The position numbers and the translations under genes are program-made. 64,000 bases of DNA, from assembly GCA_964372125.1 (NCBI GenBank), contig CAYJPL010000006.1, positions 22,366 to 86,365 of the forward strand, written 5' to 3'. Below the pieces are notes generated by a model, which was not told the DNA's origin, ran no database searches, and saw only the letters and a program-made list of their open reading frames with translations. Shown here in pieces: positions 17,863 to 27,777 of the stretch. Numbering within the stretch: the first letter of the stretch is position 1; every line of letters begins with the position of its first letter. This DNA comes from Tannockella sp964372125 (GTDB taxonomy: Bacteria; Bacillota_I; Bacilli_A; Erysipelotrichales; Coprobacillaceae).

Positions 17863-18852
17863 ATGGTAACAATCAATGATGTTGCAAGAAAAGCAGGTGT
17901 TTCAGTTTCAACAGTATCGAGGGTACTTAGAGATTATCCAAATATTAGTGCAATGACAAAACAAAAAGTACTTGATGCAGTTGAGGAGCTAAACTATGTG
18001 CCAAATGCTATTGCCTCTGCATTATCCTCAAAAAAATTTGATAGAGTTGCAATTTGGGTTAACGTAAATGACTCACGACAAGCAATTGACGAAATTAATA
18101 TGCAATATATTTTTGGAGCTTTCTCCAAGGCTCAAGAAATTAATATGAATTTATTTCCAGTATTTTCACAAATGTTGGGCGAGGCTAGTACTAGTGAATT
18201 AATACGTTACTTTAAATCAGAAGGAATTACTGGAATTATTATTTATGGGCTAAATAAACATAATCAAAATTTAATTGATTTAATTGACAAGAAAATATTT
18301 AAAATTGTTGTCGTCGATGCACCAAATGTTAATGAGAACACTTCATCTGTAACGGTTAATCATTATACTGGACAATATGAGGTGGCAAAAAAATTAATAA
18401 AAGACCACAAACATAAAGAATTACTTTACCTTGCCGGTAAAGAAGATGGGTATGTTACAGATATGCGTTTAGAAGGAATGAAAAGGTTACAACAGGAAGC
18501 AAAATTCAATATGAATGTTCAATATGCAGATTTTAGTGAAAAAAAAGCTAGAGAATTTACTTTTAAGTATGGCGAAAAATCAAATGTGATTGTATGTGCT
18601 TCGGACTTAATGGCTATTGGAGCTAAAAATGCACTTAAAGAAATGAATATATTCAGACCTGTTTGTGGCTATGATGGAATTACATTAATGGGTTATGATG
18701 GTGAAGGTATGTATACCGTGAAGCAAGACTTTAAATATGTATCCCAGGCAGCAATATACGAAATGCATCAACTTTTAAATGAAGGCATCGGAAGAAGCGT
18801 TTTATTGGATTTTGAAATCACGCAGTTACATTATGAAGATATTATTGTTTAA
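17863..18852 (+). CDS. LacI/GalR-family transcriptional regulator
   Basis: Two ATGs are adjacent (17860, 17863); AAGGAGG at 17851-17857 spaces better to 17863, giving MVTINDVARKAGVSVSTVSRVL, the standard LacI-family helix-turn-helix. The hinge NYVPNAIASAL and a periplasmic-binding-protein-like effector domain follow (VNHYTGQYEVAKKLI, CASDLMAIGAKNAL). Total 329 residues, normal for the family. Its place at the head of the carbohydrate region, together with palindromic CG-centred boxes before the deacetylase, phosphorylase and malE genes, suggests a maltodextrin-responsive repressor of the MalR type; the effector is not shown by sequence. A bidirectional terminator separates it from the convergent MATE gene. 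Confidence 0.88.
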   Translation: MVTINDVARKAGVSVSTVSRVLRDYPNISAMTKQKVLDAVEELNYVPNAIASALSSKKFDRVAIWVNVNDSRQAIDEINMQYIFGAFSKAQEINMNLFPVFSQMLGEASTSELIRYFKSEGITGIIIYGLNKHNQNLIDLIDKKIFKIVVVDAPNVNENTSSVTVNHYTGQYEVAKKLIKDHKHKELLYLAGKEDGYVTDMRLEGMKRLQQEAKFNMNVQYADFSEKKAREFTFKYGEKSNVIVCASDLMAIGAKNALKEMNIFRPVCGYDGITLMGYDGEGMYTVKQDFKYVSQAAIYEMHQLLNEGIGRSVLLDFEITQLHYEDIIV

Positions 18853-18853
18853 A

Positions 18854-18886
18854 AAAAAGATTGTCTCTGTAGAGGCAATCTTTTTA
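18854..18886. terminator. Bidirectional terminator between the regulator and MATE genes
   Basis: AAAGATTGTCTC-TGTA-GAGGCAATCTTT with A-run and T-run on either side serves both convergent genes. Confidence 0.9.
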
Positions 18887-20239
18887 TACATTACTATTAT
18901 AGGTGAGTTGTAATTTTTTATTTTTCCTGATGTATCCCAGGTAACGAAGTGTAAATAGTGTTGAGGCAACAATCCACGCCAGTGGTGAAGACAAACATAA
19001 GCCAGTAAACCCTAGTGATACAGGCAAGAATGTAGCGACTATAAAACGTACTACTAGCTCAATAATACTAACGATTAAACAATACATTGTGATACCTAGT
19101 CCTTGTAAAGCTTGGCGAATAATAAATAGTACAGACAGAAAGAATAAAAAGGGCATTAGGTAGGATACATATTGATTTGCGAGTTTAACAATCTCGGTAT
19201 TTCCTGGGTCAGTAAATAAAAGTATAAAGCTATTTTTAAATGTTAAGCAAACAAATGTAGTTGCAATTGCAAGAATACCAGAAAGTAACAATGACTGATT
19301 CGTTCCTAAAATAATACGATCAAATCTCTTAGCACCAATATTATGAGCACAATATGTTGATACAGCTGCTCCAATAGCAGGGAAAATTAATGTAGCAAAC
19401 TGCTCTATTTTATTAACAATAGAAATTGCGGCAATTGCGGAAGTTCCAAACTCATTAATAGCACTTTGAACTGCTACAAAACCAATAGATATAACGGAAA
19501 ACTGAAATGCCATTGGAAGAGAAGTCTTTAAATGTAATGCATACTCTTTTTTATCAAAAATGAAATCACTTTTAGTAATATGTAAAAGAGGCTGTTTTTT
19601 GACAATATAAATAATGCAAAGTACTGCTGAAATTGCTTGGGCTAGAACAGTAGCCAGTGCAACTCCTGAAACTCCCATTGGAATTATAATGGTAAAAAGT
19701 AAATCAAAAATAATGTTTAAAATTGATGAAACAATCAAAAAATATAGCGGAGTTCTACTATCTCCTAATGAACGAATAATATTTGCGCCAGCATTGTACG
19801 TAGTGCTTGTAATCGCACCTAAATAAATAATTAATACATAATTATAGGCTAAATCAATAATTTCAGCTGGTGTATTGATTAGTAGCAGTAAGGGTCTTGT
19901 CGCAAAGATACCTATTAGCATAAAAAATATTGTTGTAATAACACTAATTACAATACTTGTTGCAAACGATTTTTTCAGTCCTGAATAGTCTTTAGCACCA
20001 TATCTTTGACTACTTATAACACTACAACCAGTAGTAATACCTCCTGCAAAGCCAAGAATAAGAAATACCAACGAACCGACACTACCTACGGCAGCTAAAG
20101 CCTCGGGACTTACAAAACGTCCAACTACTATACTGTCTACTACGTTATATAATAATTGGAATATGCTACCAATAAATATGGGTAATGAAAAAACTAAAAT
20201 TTTTTTAATTGGTGAACCCATTGTAAAATCGATATTCAT
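18884..20239 (-). CDS. MATE-family multidrug/Na+ antiporter
   Basis: A 451-residue integral membrane protein with about 12 hydrophobic helices. It begins MNIDFTMGSPIKKILVFSLPIFIGSIFQLLYNVVDSIVVGRFV, with the paired MATE features of a P in helix 1 and the VDSIVVGRF segment; the internal GNQSLLLSG and GLGITMYC segments also fit the family. It should export cationic drugs or metabolites with a Na+ or H+ gradient. A GAGGGG ribosome site precedes the ATG (complement of 20237-20239). It is the only minus-strand gene in this part and is divergent from the deacetylase gene. No sign that it belongs functionally to the sugar genes. Confidence 0.92.
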   Translation of the reverse strand: MNIDFTMGSPIKKILVFSLPIFIGSIFQLLYNVVDSIVVGRFVSPEALAAVGSVGSLVFLILGFAGGITTGCSVISSQRYGAKDYSGLKKSFATSIVISVITTIFFMLIGIFATRPLLLLINTPAEIIDLAYNYVLIIYLGAITSTTYNAGANIIRSLGDSRTPLYFLIVSSILNIIFDLLFTIIIPMGVSGVALATVLAQAISAVLCIIYIVKKQPLLHITKSDFIFDKKEYALHLKTSLPMAFQFSVISIGFVAVQSAINEFGTSAIAAISIVNKIEQFATLIFPAIGAAVSTYCAHNIGAKRFDRIILGTNQSLLLSGILAIATTFVCLTFKNSFILLFTDPGNTEIVKLANQYVSYLMPFLFFLSVLFIIRQALQGLGITMYCLIVSIIELVVRFIVATFLPVSLGFTGLCLSSPLAWIVASTLFTLRYLGYIRKNKKLQLTYNSNV

Positions 20240-20336
20240 AAATTACCCCTCTCAATAATTTTGTTACTTTATTATAACAAAGCAAATTCAAATAACAATA
20301 TGAAACACGTGTATTTGAGTAATTTGAAAGAAATAT

Positions 20337-20365
20337 TTGAAAACGTTTTCCGTGGATGGTAAAAT
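20337..20365 (+). promoter_or_regulatory. Promoter of the deacetylase gene with an overlapping operator
   Basis: TTGAAA (20337-20342), 17-nt spacer, TAAAAT (20360-20365). The palindrome GAAAACGTTTTC (20339-20350) overlaps the -35, a position for repression. TGAAAACGTTTTCC also matches a CcpA cre except for its last base, so either LacI-family protein may bind. Confidence 0.65.
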
Positions 20366-20403
20366 AAATACAAATTAATAGGAGAAAGAAGATAAATAAT
20401 ATC

Positions 20404-21126
20404 ATGAAAAAGACATTTTCAAACGGATACAGTAAAGCAATCACTTTTAGCTATGATGATGGAGTGCAACAAGACAAAAAATTAGTAAAGATATTTAATC
20501 GATTTGGGATAAAAGCAACATTTAACATTAATTACGGATTACTAGATGAAAAGACATTTTGGACTACTAAAAATACAAAAGTACAGCGTATAGAAAAAAA
20601 GGAATTGATAAATTTGTATAAAGGTCATGAAATCGCAAATCATGGCTTACTTCACCCGGCTATATGTGATGAAGAAGAAACCGAAAAACATCGACTTATT
20701 GTTGGGGGAAAAAGTAAACTTGAAGAATTATTGAATTATGAAGTAAAAGGAATGGCATATCCTTTTGGAAAAGTTGATGAAAGCATGATTAAGATAATGA
20801 AGTCTAATAATATCGTCTATGGACGCGTTGCTAGTGATAGCAAATGTTTTACACTACCAACAGATGTCTATCGTTGGAAGCCAACAGTACACCACAATGA
20901 TCCTGAAATCTTTGATATTATTACTAATTTTTTAGAAACAGACTTTGAAGAAATATCACTGTTGTATATATGGGGGCATAGTTATGAATTCGATGTTGAT
21001 AAAAATTGGCATCATCTTGAAAATATATGTAAACAAATAAGTAGACACAAAGATATTTGGTACTGTACAAATATCGAAATCATTGATGAACTTAAAAACA
21101 TTGAAAAACACCAAAAAAAGATGTGA
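20404..21126 (+). CDS. Polysaccharide deacetylase family protein (NodB-like), cytoplasmic
   Basis: 240 residues with the NodB-type motifs ITFSYDDG (metal Asp), EIANHGLLHP (HxxxH metal pair) and GMAYPFGKVDE, so a metal-dependent N- or O-deacetylase of carbohydrates. No signal peptide, so it should act on a cytosolic sugar rather than on cell wall. Start uncertain: GGAG at 20381-20384 is 19 nt from ATG 20404, unusually far, and no other start codon lies between in frame. Preceded by an operator-bearing promoter like those of the maltodextrin genes. Ends with TGA. Family firm; substrate unknown. Confidence 0.82.
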   Translation: MKKTFSNGYSKAITFSYDDGVQQDKKLVKIFNRFGIKATFNINYGLLDEKTFWTTKNTKVQRIEKKELINLYKGHEIANHGLLHPAICDEEETEKHRLIVGGKSKLEELLNYEVKGMAYPFGKVDESMIKIMKSNNIVYGRVASDSKCFTLPTDVYRWKPTVHHNDPEIFDIITNFLETDFEEISLLYIWGHSYEFDVDKNWHHLENICKQISRHKDIWYCTNIEIIDELKNIEKHQKKM

Positions 21127-21210
21127 AAATATTCGTATTTCGCATAAAAGATAGCAGACTATAAGTAATAAAGTGAACACAATTAATTAGATATTCAATT
21201 TACACCAAAG

Positions 21211-21268
21211 GAAAACGTTTTAATTTTTTTTTGAAAAATGTGTGTTTTGACTTGCGGAAAACGTTTTC
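21211..21268 (+). promoter_or_regulatory. Paired operator boxes upstream of the phosphorylase operon
   Basis: GAAAACGTTTTA (21211-21222) and GAAAACGTTTTC (21257-21268), centres 46 bp apart, lie within 100 nt of the glgP start. The second is the same perfect 12-bp palindrome as at 20339. TTGACT at 21247-21252 lies just before the second box; I see no clear -10. Two sites suggest cooperative or looping repression. Confidence 0.65.
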
Positions 21269-21303
21269 TTGTGGTAGTCTACAGTTGATAGGAGATTAAT
21301 AAC

Positions 21304-23565
21304 ATGGAAAAAATATTACAAACAATTATGAATTATAGATATCAAAAAGACATTAAAGATTGTAGCGATGCAGAGTTATATTATGGATTATTGGATTATG
21401 TAAAAAAAGAGTTAGAAGGAAAAGCAAGAAATAAAAGTGATAAAAAACTTTACTATGTTTCTGCAGAGTTTTTAATTGGGAAACTATTATCAAATAATTT
21501 AATTAACTTAGGAATTTATGAAGAAGTAAATCAAGTGTTTGCGAAGTATGGTAAAACACTTGCAAATATTGAAGAAGTGGAACCAGAACCATCTCTTGGG
21601 AATGGTGGACTTGGAAGACTTGCAGCATGTTTCCTAGACTCAATTGCAACATTAGGGTTAGAAGGAGATGGAATTGGTTTAAATTATCATCTAGGATTAT
21701 TCAAACAAAAATTTGAAAATAATTTACAAAAAGAAATACCAAATGAATGGATTGAAAATGAAGGTTGGTTAGTAAAACAAAAAGAAACATTTACAGTACC
21801 ATTTAAAGACTTTTCATTAAAATCAGTATTATATGATATTGATGTAATTGGATACCAAAGTGGTGTTAATAAGTTACATCTATTTGATATTGAAGGTTTA
21901 GATGAATCATTGGTAGAAGAAGGTATTACGTTTGATCAAAAAAATATTCAAAAAAATCTTACATTATTTCTATACCCAGACGATTCGACAAGTGAAGGAC
22001 ACCTACTTCGTATTTATCAACAATATTTCATGGTAAGTAATGGAGCACAATATATTTTACAAGATGTTAAAAATCAAGGGTTAGATATTACAAAATTAGA
22101 TGAATATGTAACAATCCAAATCAATGATACACATCCTTCATTAATCATACCAGAATTAATTCGTTTATTAATGGAAGAAGGAATCCACTTACATCAAGCA
22201 ATTGAAATCGTGAGAAAAACTTGTGCATATACGAACCATACAATTTTAGCAGAAGCATTAGAAAAATGGCCAATGTCATATTTACAAGAAGTTGTACCAC
22301 ACTTAGTAACAATTATTGAAGCATTAGATTTATATGTAAGAATGAAGCATAGCGATGAAGCTGTACAAATCATTGATAAAGACAATCGTGTACACATGGC
22401 GCATATGGATATTCATTTTGGATATAGTGTAAATGGAGTTGCTGCATTACATACAGAAATCTTAAAAGATACAGAATTAAATGCTTTTTATAAAATTTAT
22501 CCAGAACGCTTTAACAACAAAACAAATGGGATTACTTTTAGAAGATGGTTGATGCACTGTAATCATGAATTAACGGCTTTCCTTGATAAAATAATTGGTG
22601 AAGGATACAAAAAAGATGCTAATGAATTAGAAAAATTATTAGCTTTCAAAAATGACCAAGCAGTTTTAACAGCGTTAGATGAAATCAAACAAGTTAAAAA
22701 GACACAACTAAAGGATTATTTAAAAGAAATTCAAGGAATTGAGATTGATGATCATTCAATCTATGATATTCAAATCAAAAGATTACATGAATACAAAAGA
22801 CAACAAATGAATGCCTTGTATATTATCTATAAATACCTAGAAATCAAAAAAGGTAATGTTCCAACAAGACCATTAACATTCATTTTCGGGGCCAAAGCAG
22901 CACCAGCATATACAATTGCAAAAGATATTATTCATTTACTATTATGTTTACAACAAATCATCGAAGCTGATGCAACTGTAGCAAAACATATAAAATTAGT
23001 AGTTATAGAAAATTATAATGTATCAAAAGCAGAAAAACTAATTCCGGCATGTGATGTGTCTGAACAAATTTCATTAGCAAGTAAAGAAGCAAGTGGTACA
23101 GGAAATATGAAGTTCATGTTAAATGGAGCCATCACTCTTGGAACTGCTGATGGAGCAAATGTTGAAATTGGAGAATTAGTAGGGTCAGAAAACATTTATA
23201 CATTTGGTAAAACAAGTGAAGAAGTAATTGAACTATATAAAACAGAAGGATATGTAGCAAAAGAATACTATACAGAAGATAAAAAAATCAAAGAGATGAT
23301 TGATTTTATTACAAGTAAAGAGGTTCTTGCAGTGGGAAATGTGGAAAACTTAGAAAGACTGCAAAATGAATTAATTAATAAAGATTGGTTTATGACATTA
23401 TTGGATGTAAAAGATTACATTAGTAAAAAAGAGGAAGTGTTTGCTGACTACGAAGATAGACAAAAATGGTTAAAAATGTCTTTAGTTAATACAGCAAAAG
23501 CTGGCTTCTTTACAAGTGATCGTACAATTGCACAATATAATAATGATGTTTGGAAATTAAAATAA
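21304..23565 (+). CDS. glgP: Glycogen/maltodextrin phosphorylase
   Basis: A 753-residue GT35 phosphorylase. It releases glucose-1-phosphate from the non-reducing ends of alpha-1,4-glucans using phosphate and PLP. Signatures: EPEPSLGNGGLGRLAACFLDS near residue 100, TIQINDTHPSL in the middle, the RLHEYKRQQMNALY segment, and the PLP site KEASGTGNMKFMLNG (~residues 593-607). The slightly short length is typical of maltodextrin-type enzymes in Bacillota. AGGAGATTAATAAC precedes the ATG. It heads an operon with malQ (18-nt gap) and a GH13 (11-nt gap). Two operator boxes lie upstream. No glycogen synthesis genes are in the window, so imported maltodextrin is the likely substrate. Confidence 0.96.
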   Translation: MEKILQTIMNYRYQKDIKDCSDAELYYGLLDYVKKELEGKARNKSDKKLYYVSAEFLIGKLLSNNLINLGIYEEVNQVFAKYGKTLANIEEVEPEPSLGNGGLGRLAACFLDSIATLGLEGDGIGLNYHLGLFKQKFENNLQKEIPNEWIENEGWLVKQKETFTVPFKDFSLKSVLYDIDVIGYQSGVNKLHLFDIEGLDESLVEEGITFDQKNIQKNLTLFLYPDDSTSEGHLLRIYQQYFMVSNGAQYILQDVKNQGLDITKLDEYVTIQINDTHPSLIIPELIRLLMEEGIHLHQAIEIVRKTCAYTNHTILAEALEKWPMSYLQEVVPHLVTIIEALDLYVRMKHSDEAVQIIDKDNRVHMAHMDIHFGYSVNGVAALHTEILKDTELNAFYKIYPERFNNKTNGITFRRWLMHCNHELTAFLDKIIGEGYKKDANELEKLLAFKNDQAVLTALDEIKQVKKTQLKDYLKEIQGIEIDDHSIYDIQIKRLHEYKRQQMNALYIIYKYLEIKKGNVPTRPLTFIFGAKAAPAYTIAKDIIHLLLCLQQIIEADATVAKHIKLVVIENYNVSKAEKLIPACDVSEQISLASKEASGTGNMKFMLNGAITLGTADGANVEIGELVGSENIYTFGKTSEEVIELYKTEGYVAKEYYTEDKKIKEMIDFITSKEVLAVGNVENLERLQNELINKDWFMTLLDVKDYISKKEEVFADYEDRQKWLKMSLVNTAKAGFFTSDRTIAQYNNDVWKLK

Positions 23566-23583
23566 GAAATAGAGGGAAAAAAA

Positions 23584-25050
23584 ATGAGACAGGTTGGTAT
23601 ACTAGCACCTATTTCATCACTACCTGGAAAGTATCACATTGGAGATTTTGGTAAATCTGCGTATCAGTTTGTTGATAAGCTAGAAAAAAATCAATTAAAA
23701 CTATGGCAAATATTACCATTGAATCCGGTTGGATATGGAAATTCTCCATATCAGCCGTATTCATCTTATGCAGGTGATGAAATATATATCGCAATCGATG
23801 AATTAATAAAATCAAATTTATTATCAAAAGAAGAAGTAACAGACAAGGCAGTATATGGTAGCACCGTAGACTATGAGGCAGCAAGAAAAATCAAATCGCG
23901 CTACCTAAAATTAGCATTTTCAAGAATTCATGCTAATGCTAGGCTCACAAAAGAAATGAACAATTTTGTTTTGAAAAATAAGTGGGTAGAAATATATGCA
24001 ACATTTATAACACTAAAAAAGGCAAATGACCTACAATGTTGGTTAGATTGGCCAAAAGCACAAAAAGCATGGATTGACAACAAAGAATATGATTTAACAA
24101 AACATCAAAATGCGATAGAATATGAAAAGTTTGTGCAATTCATATTCTATAAACAGTGGTTCAAACTTAAGGAATATGCAAATAAAAAAGATGTGCAAAT
24201 TCTTGGAGATATTCCTATTTATGTTGGAATTGATTCAGCGGATGTATGGCAAAGTAAAGAATGCTTCTTACTTGATGATAAATCACATCCAACATTCATC
24301 GCGGGTGTACCGCCTGATTACTTTAGTGAAACTGGACAAAGATGGGGAAACCCACTATATGACTGGAAGTATCTAGAAAAAAACAACTTTGATTTTTGGA
24401 TTGAACGTTTAACATGGAGTAATGAAATTTATGATATTGTACGTATTGATCATTTTAGAGCGTTTGATACATACTGGAAAATACCAGCAAGTTGTCCAAC
24501 TGCAATAGAAGGAGAATGGGTTGAAGCGCCTGGTTATGCATTATTTGACAAAATTTATGAGGTTATGCCAGATATTAAAATTGTTGCTGAAGACCTAGGT
24601 GATCTTAGACCAGAAGTATTAGAGTTAAGAGATCACTATGATTTAAGCGGTATGAAAATCATCCAGTTTGAATTAGATCCAAATGAAACCAATAATGATT
24701 TTAAAGAAAAGAAAAACACTATAGTGTATACAGGGACACACGACAACCAAACAATTGTTGGGTGGTACAATGCTCTAACAAATAATGAAAGAAGAAAAAT
24801 CAGAAAACAATTCTCAAATTATAGTGAGGGTAGAATTACAAATCGAATTATACACTCATGCATGGATAGTGTTGCTGATCTAGTTGTATTACCAGTTCAA
24901 GACATCTTAGGTCTTGATGATGTTGCTAGACTTAACACTCCTGGAACTATTGGAACTCCAAACTGGGAATGGAAGTTGGTAGATTTTGCACATTTTAATA
25001 AAAAAATGAAATATATTCATGAATTAATGATTGAAACAAAACGTGTCTAG
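23584..25050 (+). CDS. malQ: 4-alpha-glucanotransferase (amylomaltase)
   Basis: A 488-residue GH77 enzyme that transfers maltosyl and longer units between alpha-1,4-glucans, making chains long enough for the phosphorylase just upstream. Motifs: PLNPVGYGNSPYQPYSS, DIPIYVGIDSADVW, the nucleophile region VRIDHFRAF, the acid/base region VAEDLGDL, and TGTHDNQT with the third carboxylate. AGGGAAAAAA precedes the ATG. Normal length, no signal peptide, cytosolic. Second gene of the operon. Confidence 0.97.
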   Translation: MRQVGILAPISSLPGKYHIGDFGKSAYQFVDKLEKNQLKLWQILPLNPVGYGNSPYQPYSSYAGDEIYIAIDELIKSNLLSKEEVTDKAVYGSTVDYEAARKIKSRYLKLAFSRIHANARLTKEMNNFVLKNKWVEIYATFITLKKANDLQCWLDWPKAQKAWIDNKEYDLTKHQNAIEYEKFVQFIFYKQWFKLKEYANKKDVQILGDIPIYVGIDSADVWQSKECFLLDDKSHPTFIAGVPPDYFSETGQRWGNPLYDWKYLEKNNFDFWIERLTWSNEIYDIVRIDHFRAFDTYWKIPASCPTAIEGEWVEAPGYALFDKIYEVMPDIKIVAEDLGDLRPEVLELRDHYDLSGMKIIQFELDPNETNNDFKEKKNTIVYTGTHDNQTIVGWYNALTNNERRKIRKQFSNYSEGRITNRIIHSCMDSVADLVVLPVQDILGLDDVARLNTPGTIGTPNWEWKLVDFAHFNKKMKYIHELMIETKRV

Positions 25051-25061
25051 GAGGATATATT

Positions 25062-26801
25062 ATGGAATTTGCAAGTATTTATCATCGTACAAGCGATAAC
25101 TGGTGTTATCCTCTTGATAGTGATACTTTAGAAATAAAAATTAGAACAGGATATGATGTTACGGCAATCAATATCTTTTATGGTGATCCTTATGAAGGTG
25201 GAATCATGGGTGGAGATTGGACATGGAACGGCCAAAAACAAGAGATTAGTGAAGTGTGCAATCTGCAATATCATAAAATTTGGACAGTACAAATCAGCCC
25301 TAAATTTAAGAGGTTAAAGTATCATTTTGAAATTTTTGCTGATCAAGAAGTAACTTTGTTTTATGAAAATGGTTTTATGACACATGAGGAAAGTCAAATT
25401 CCAGGTAAAAAAATACAAAGTTTTATGATGCCATGGCTAAATGAAATTGATGTAAAAACGACTCCCAAATGGGCAGCAAGCACAATTTGGTATCAAATTT
25501 TTCCAGATCGCTTTGCAAGAGGGAATTTTGATATAAATAATGATATTGCACTGCCTTGGGCAAGTCGTAAGCCATCAAATGAAGATGTTTATGGTGGGGA
25601 TTTACAAGGGATTATTAACCGTTTAGATTATTTAAAGGATTTAGGGATTACAGGTATCTATTTAAATCCAATCTTTACAGCTACTTCTACACATAAGTAT
25701 GACACTGTAGATTACTTTGATATTGACCCAGGATTCGGCGATAAACAAACTTTTAAAAAACTAGTGGTAGAATGTCATAAACGTGACATTCGTGTAATGC
25801 TAGATGGTGTATTTAATCATAGCGGAAATGAATTTCCACTATGGAAAGAAGTACTAGAAAAAGGGGAAGACTCTAATTTCTATGATTGGTTCATGGTTAA
25901 CGAATGGCCAATTGATCCATACAAAGGACACACTAGGGATAAAGAGTTCTATTCTTTTGCATTTGCTGCTAATATGCCAAAATTAAATACAAACAATCCA
26001 GAGGTAATTGAATACATTGCTACAATATGTGAATATTGGATTAAAGAGTATGATATTGATGGGTGGAGATTAGATGTTGCTAATGAAATATCGCATGAAT
26101 TATGTAAAGTAATTCAAAAAAGGTGTCGTGCATTAAAACCAGATATTTATATCTTGGGAGAGATTTGGCATGATTCTATTAATTGGTTACAAGGTGATGA
26201 ATTTGATGCAGTAATGAATTATCCACTTACTAATGCAATTGATGATTTTTGGAGAAGTAAAGATGCAACTAATAAGCAACTGGAATATGCAATAAATACG
26301 TGTTATCAGCGCTACATGAGACAAACAAATGAAGTGTTATTTAACATGTTAGATTCTCATGACACGGAAAGAATGTACTATCGTGTAAACCATGATAAAG
26401 ATGTATTTTATCAACAATTCATTATGTTATTTACAATGACAGGTAGTATGAGTTTATACTATGGAACAGAAATCATCATGGATGGGGCACATGATCCATT
26501 GTGTCGTGCGTGTATGCCATGGGATAAAATTGATGCTGGAAAATACGATGAGGATATTAATAATTTTAAATGTTTGATTTCTTTACGTAAAAATAATGAT
26601 GCATTAGTGAGTCAAAATATCAAATTTGAATATAATCATGATGACAATAGAGTTATTGAATATTTAAAAGATAATCGTGTACGAGTTGTGATTAACAGCA
26701 GTGACAAGGAAATTACTTTGTCACATGAAAGTTGTTTATTTTCAAGAAAAATGAAGGATAATAAACTGCTTCCAGGTGGTGTTGCTATCACAGCAGTATA
26801 A
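25062..26801 (+). CDS. Neopullulanase/cyclomaltodextrinase-like alpha-glycosidase (GH13)
   Basis: A 579-residue GH13 enzyme with an N-terminal CBM34-type beta domain (~1-120), where the IYHRTSDNW opening is typical, and a catalytic barrel beginning TIWYQIFPDRFARG. Catalytic residues: Asp338 in GWRLDVANE, Glu367 in LGEIWH, Asp434 in DSHDTER. Such enzymes hydrolyse cyclodextrins, pullulan or maltodextrins in the cytoplasm. No signal peptide. AGGAGG sits before the ATG, 11 nt after malQ. The C-terminal domain is short. A related but distinct GH13 lies at 53735. Exact preference cannot be read from sequence. Confidence 0.92.
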   Translation: MEFASIYHRTSDNWCYPLDSDTLEIKIRTGYDVTAINIFYGDPYEGGIMGGDWTWNGQKQEISEVCNLQYHKIWTVQISPKFKRLKYHFEIFADQEVTLFYENGFMTHEESQIPGKKIQSFMMPWLNEIDVKTTPKWAASTIWYQIFPDRFARGNFDINNDIALPWASRKPSNEDVYGGDLQGIINRLDYLKDLGITGIYLNPIFTATSTHKYDTVDYFDIDPGFGDKQTFKKLVVECHKRDIRVMLDGVFNHSGNEFPLWKEVLEKGEDSNFYDWFMVNEWPIDPYKGHTRDKEFYSFAFAANMPKLNTNNPEVIEYIATICEYWIKEYDIDGWRLDVANEISHELCKVIQKRCRALKPDIYILGEIWHDSINWLQGDEFDAVMNYPLTNAIDDFWRSKDATNKQLEYAINTCYQRYMRQTNEVLFNMLDSHDTERMYYRVNHDKDVFYQQFIMLFTMTGSMSLYYGTEIIMDGAHDPLCRACMPWDKIDAGKYDEDINNFKCLISLRKNNDALVSQNIKFEYNHDDNRVIEYLKDNRVRVVINSSDKEITLSHESCLFSRKMKDNKLLPGGVAITAV

Positions 26802-26838
26802 AAACCAGAGTTCATTAAAGAACACTGGTTTTCTTTTT
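26802..26838. terminator. Bidirectional terminator
   Basis: AAACCAGAGTTC-ATTAAA-GAACACTGGTTT with flanking A and T runs, between the convergent GH13 and AraC genes and overlapping the 3' end of the latter. Confidence 0.85.
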
Positions 26839-27672
26839 TGTCTGGCGATATATTTTAGGTGTTGTCCCAACAATTATTTTAAATTGCCGATTAAAATAAC
26901 TAATGCTATTATAGCCAATTTCTAACGCAATATCCACAATAGGCATAGTCTCGGTTGCCAGTAAAATACATGCTTTTTCAATACGAAGATAATTTAGATA
27001 TTCAATAAAAGTTTTTCCGAATTGTGACTTAAAGTAACGACAAAAATAATTAGGCGACATATTAATATGCTTAGAAATGTCATCTAAAGTGATCTGTTCT
27101 GTATAATATTGATTTAGATAAGACATTAATTTCTTATTTGTAGTGAGACTGGATTTGCTAGTAGATTCAATAAATAATTTTTCTGTATACAGTATATTGA
27201 TTAATGTATACAGTTCAATCTTTGTTGCAAGTTGATATCCAATAGCGCGATTAGTATCAATATGTACTAGATTCATAATAGATTTTTTTATTTTATCAAG
27301 TATAAAATTATCGTTAACTTTATTAGGAAATAAAAGTTTTTTTGTAATTAAGGGAGTCAGTATTTGCTGCTGGCTGTAGTCCTCAATATCAAAGCTTAGA
27401 TACTCTAATGGAAATACATAAGCAACATACTCCACGCCACTATTACTAGACGTCATGTGATGCATTGTTCCAGAATTAATAAAATAAACATCACCTGCAA
27501 AAAGAGTAAGCATATGTTCATCTACAAGTAGGTCTAAAGACCCCTTGAGAATATAAATGATTTCTATCTCATCATGCCAGTGTGCACAAACAATAAATTC
27601 GTTCGCCTTACAAATAAATTTGTAATTTTCAAATGGGAATTGTAAGCTACCACGTCTTAAAATTTCTTTCAT
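26815..27672 (-). CDS. AraC-family transcriptional regulator with cupin sensor domain
   Basis: I place the start at the ATG complementary to 27670-27672 because GGAGG lies 4 nt upstream; the frame extends 27 codons further but without a ribosome site. The 285-residue protein has an N-terminal AraC cupin (AHWHDEIEIIYILKGSLDLLVDE) and two C-terminal helix-turn-helix motifs (LDDISKHINMSPNYFCRYFKSQFG and IVDIALEIGYNSISYFNRQFK). It is divergent from the alpha-glucosidase gene at 27778, with 105 nt between starts, so it probably controls that gene in response to a sugar. It overlaps a bidirectional terminator at its 3' end. Confidence 0.9.
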   Translation of the reverse strand: MKEILRRGSLQFPFENYKFICKANEFIVCAHWHDEIEIIYILKGSLDLLVDEHMLTLFAGDVYFINSGTMHHMTSSNSGVEYVAYVFPLEYLSFDIEDYSQQQILTPLITKKLLFPNKVNDNFILDKIKKSIMNLVHIDTNRAIGYQLATKIELYTLINILYTEKLFIESTSKSSLTTNKKLMSYLNQYYTEQITLDDISKHINMSPNYFCRYFKSQFGKTFIEYLNYLRIEKACILLATETMPIVDIALEIGYNSISYFNRQFKIIVGTTPKIYRQTKKKTSVL

Positions 27673-27777
27673 AAAACCTCCAAAAAGATAATATTGTACT
27701 ATAAAAAAATATTTATGTATTAGTATGTTAACACAAAACGTAATATAATACAATTAATAAAGAATAGGAGATATGTT

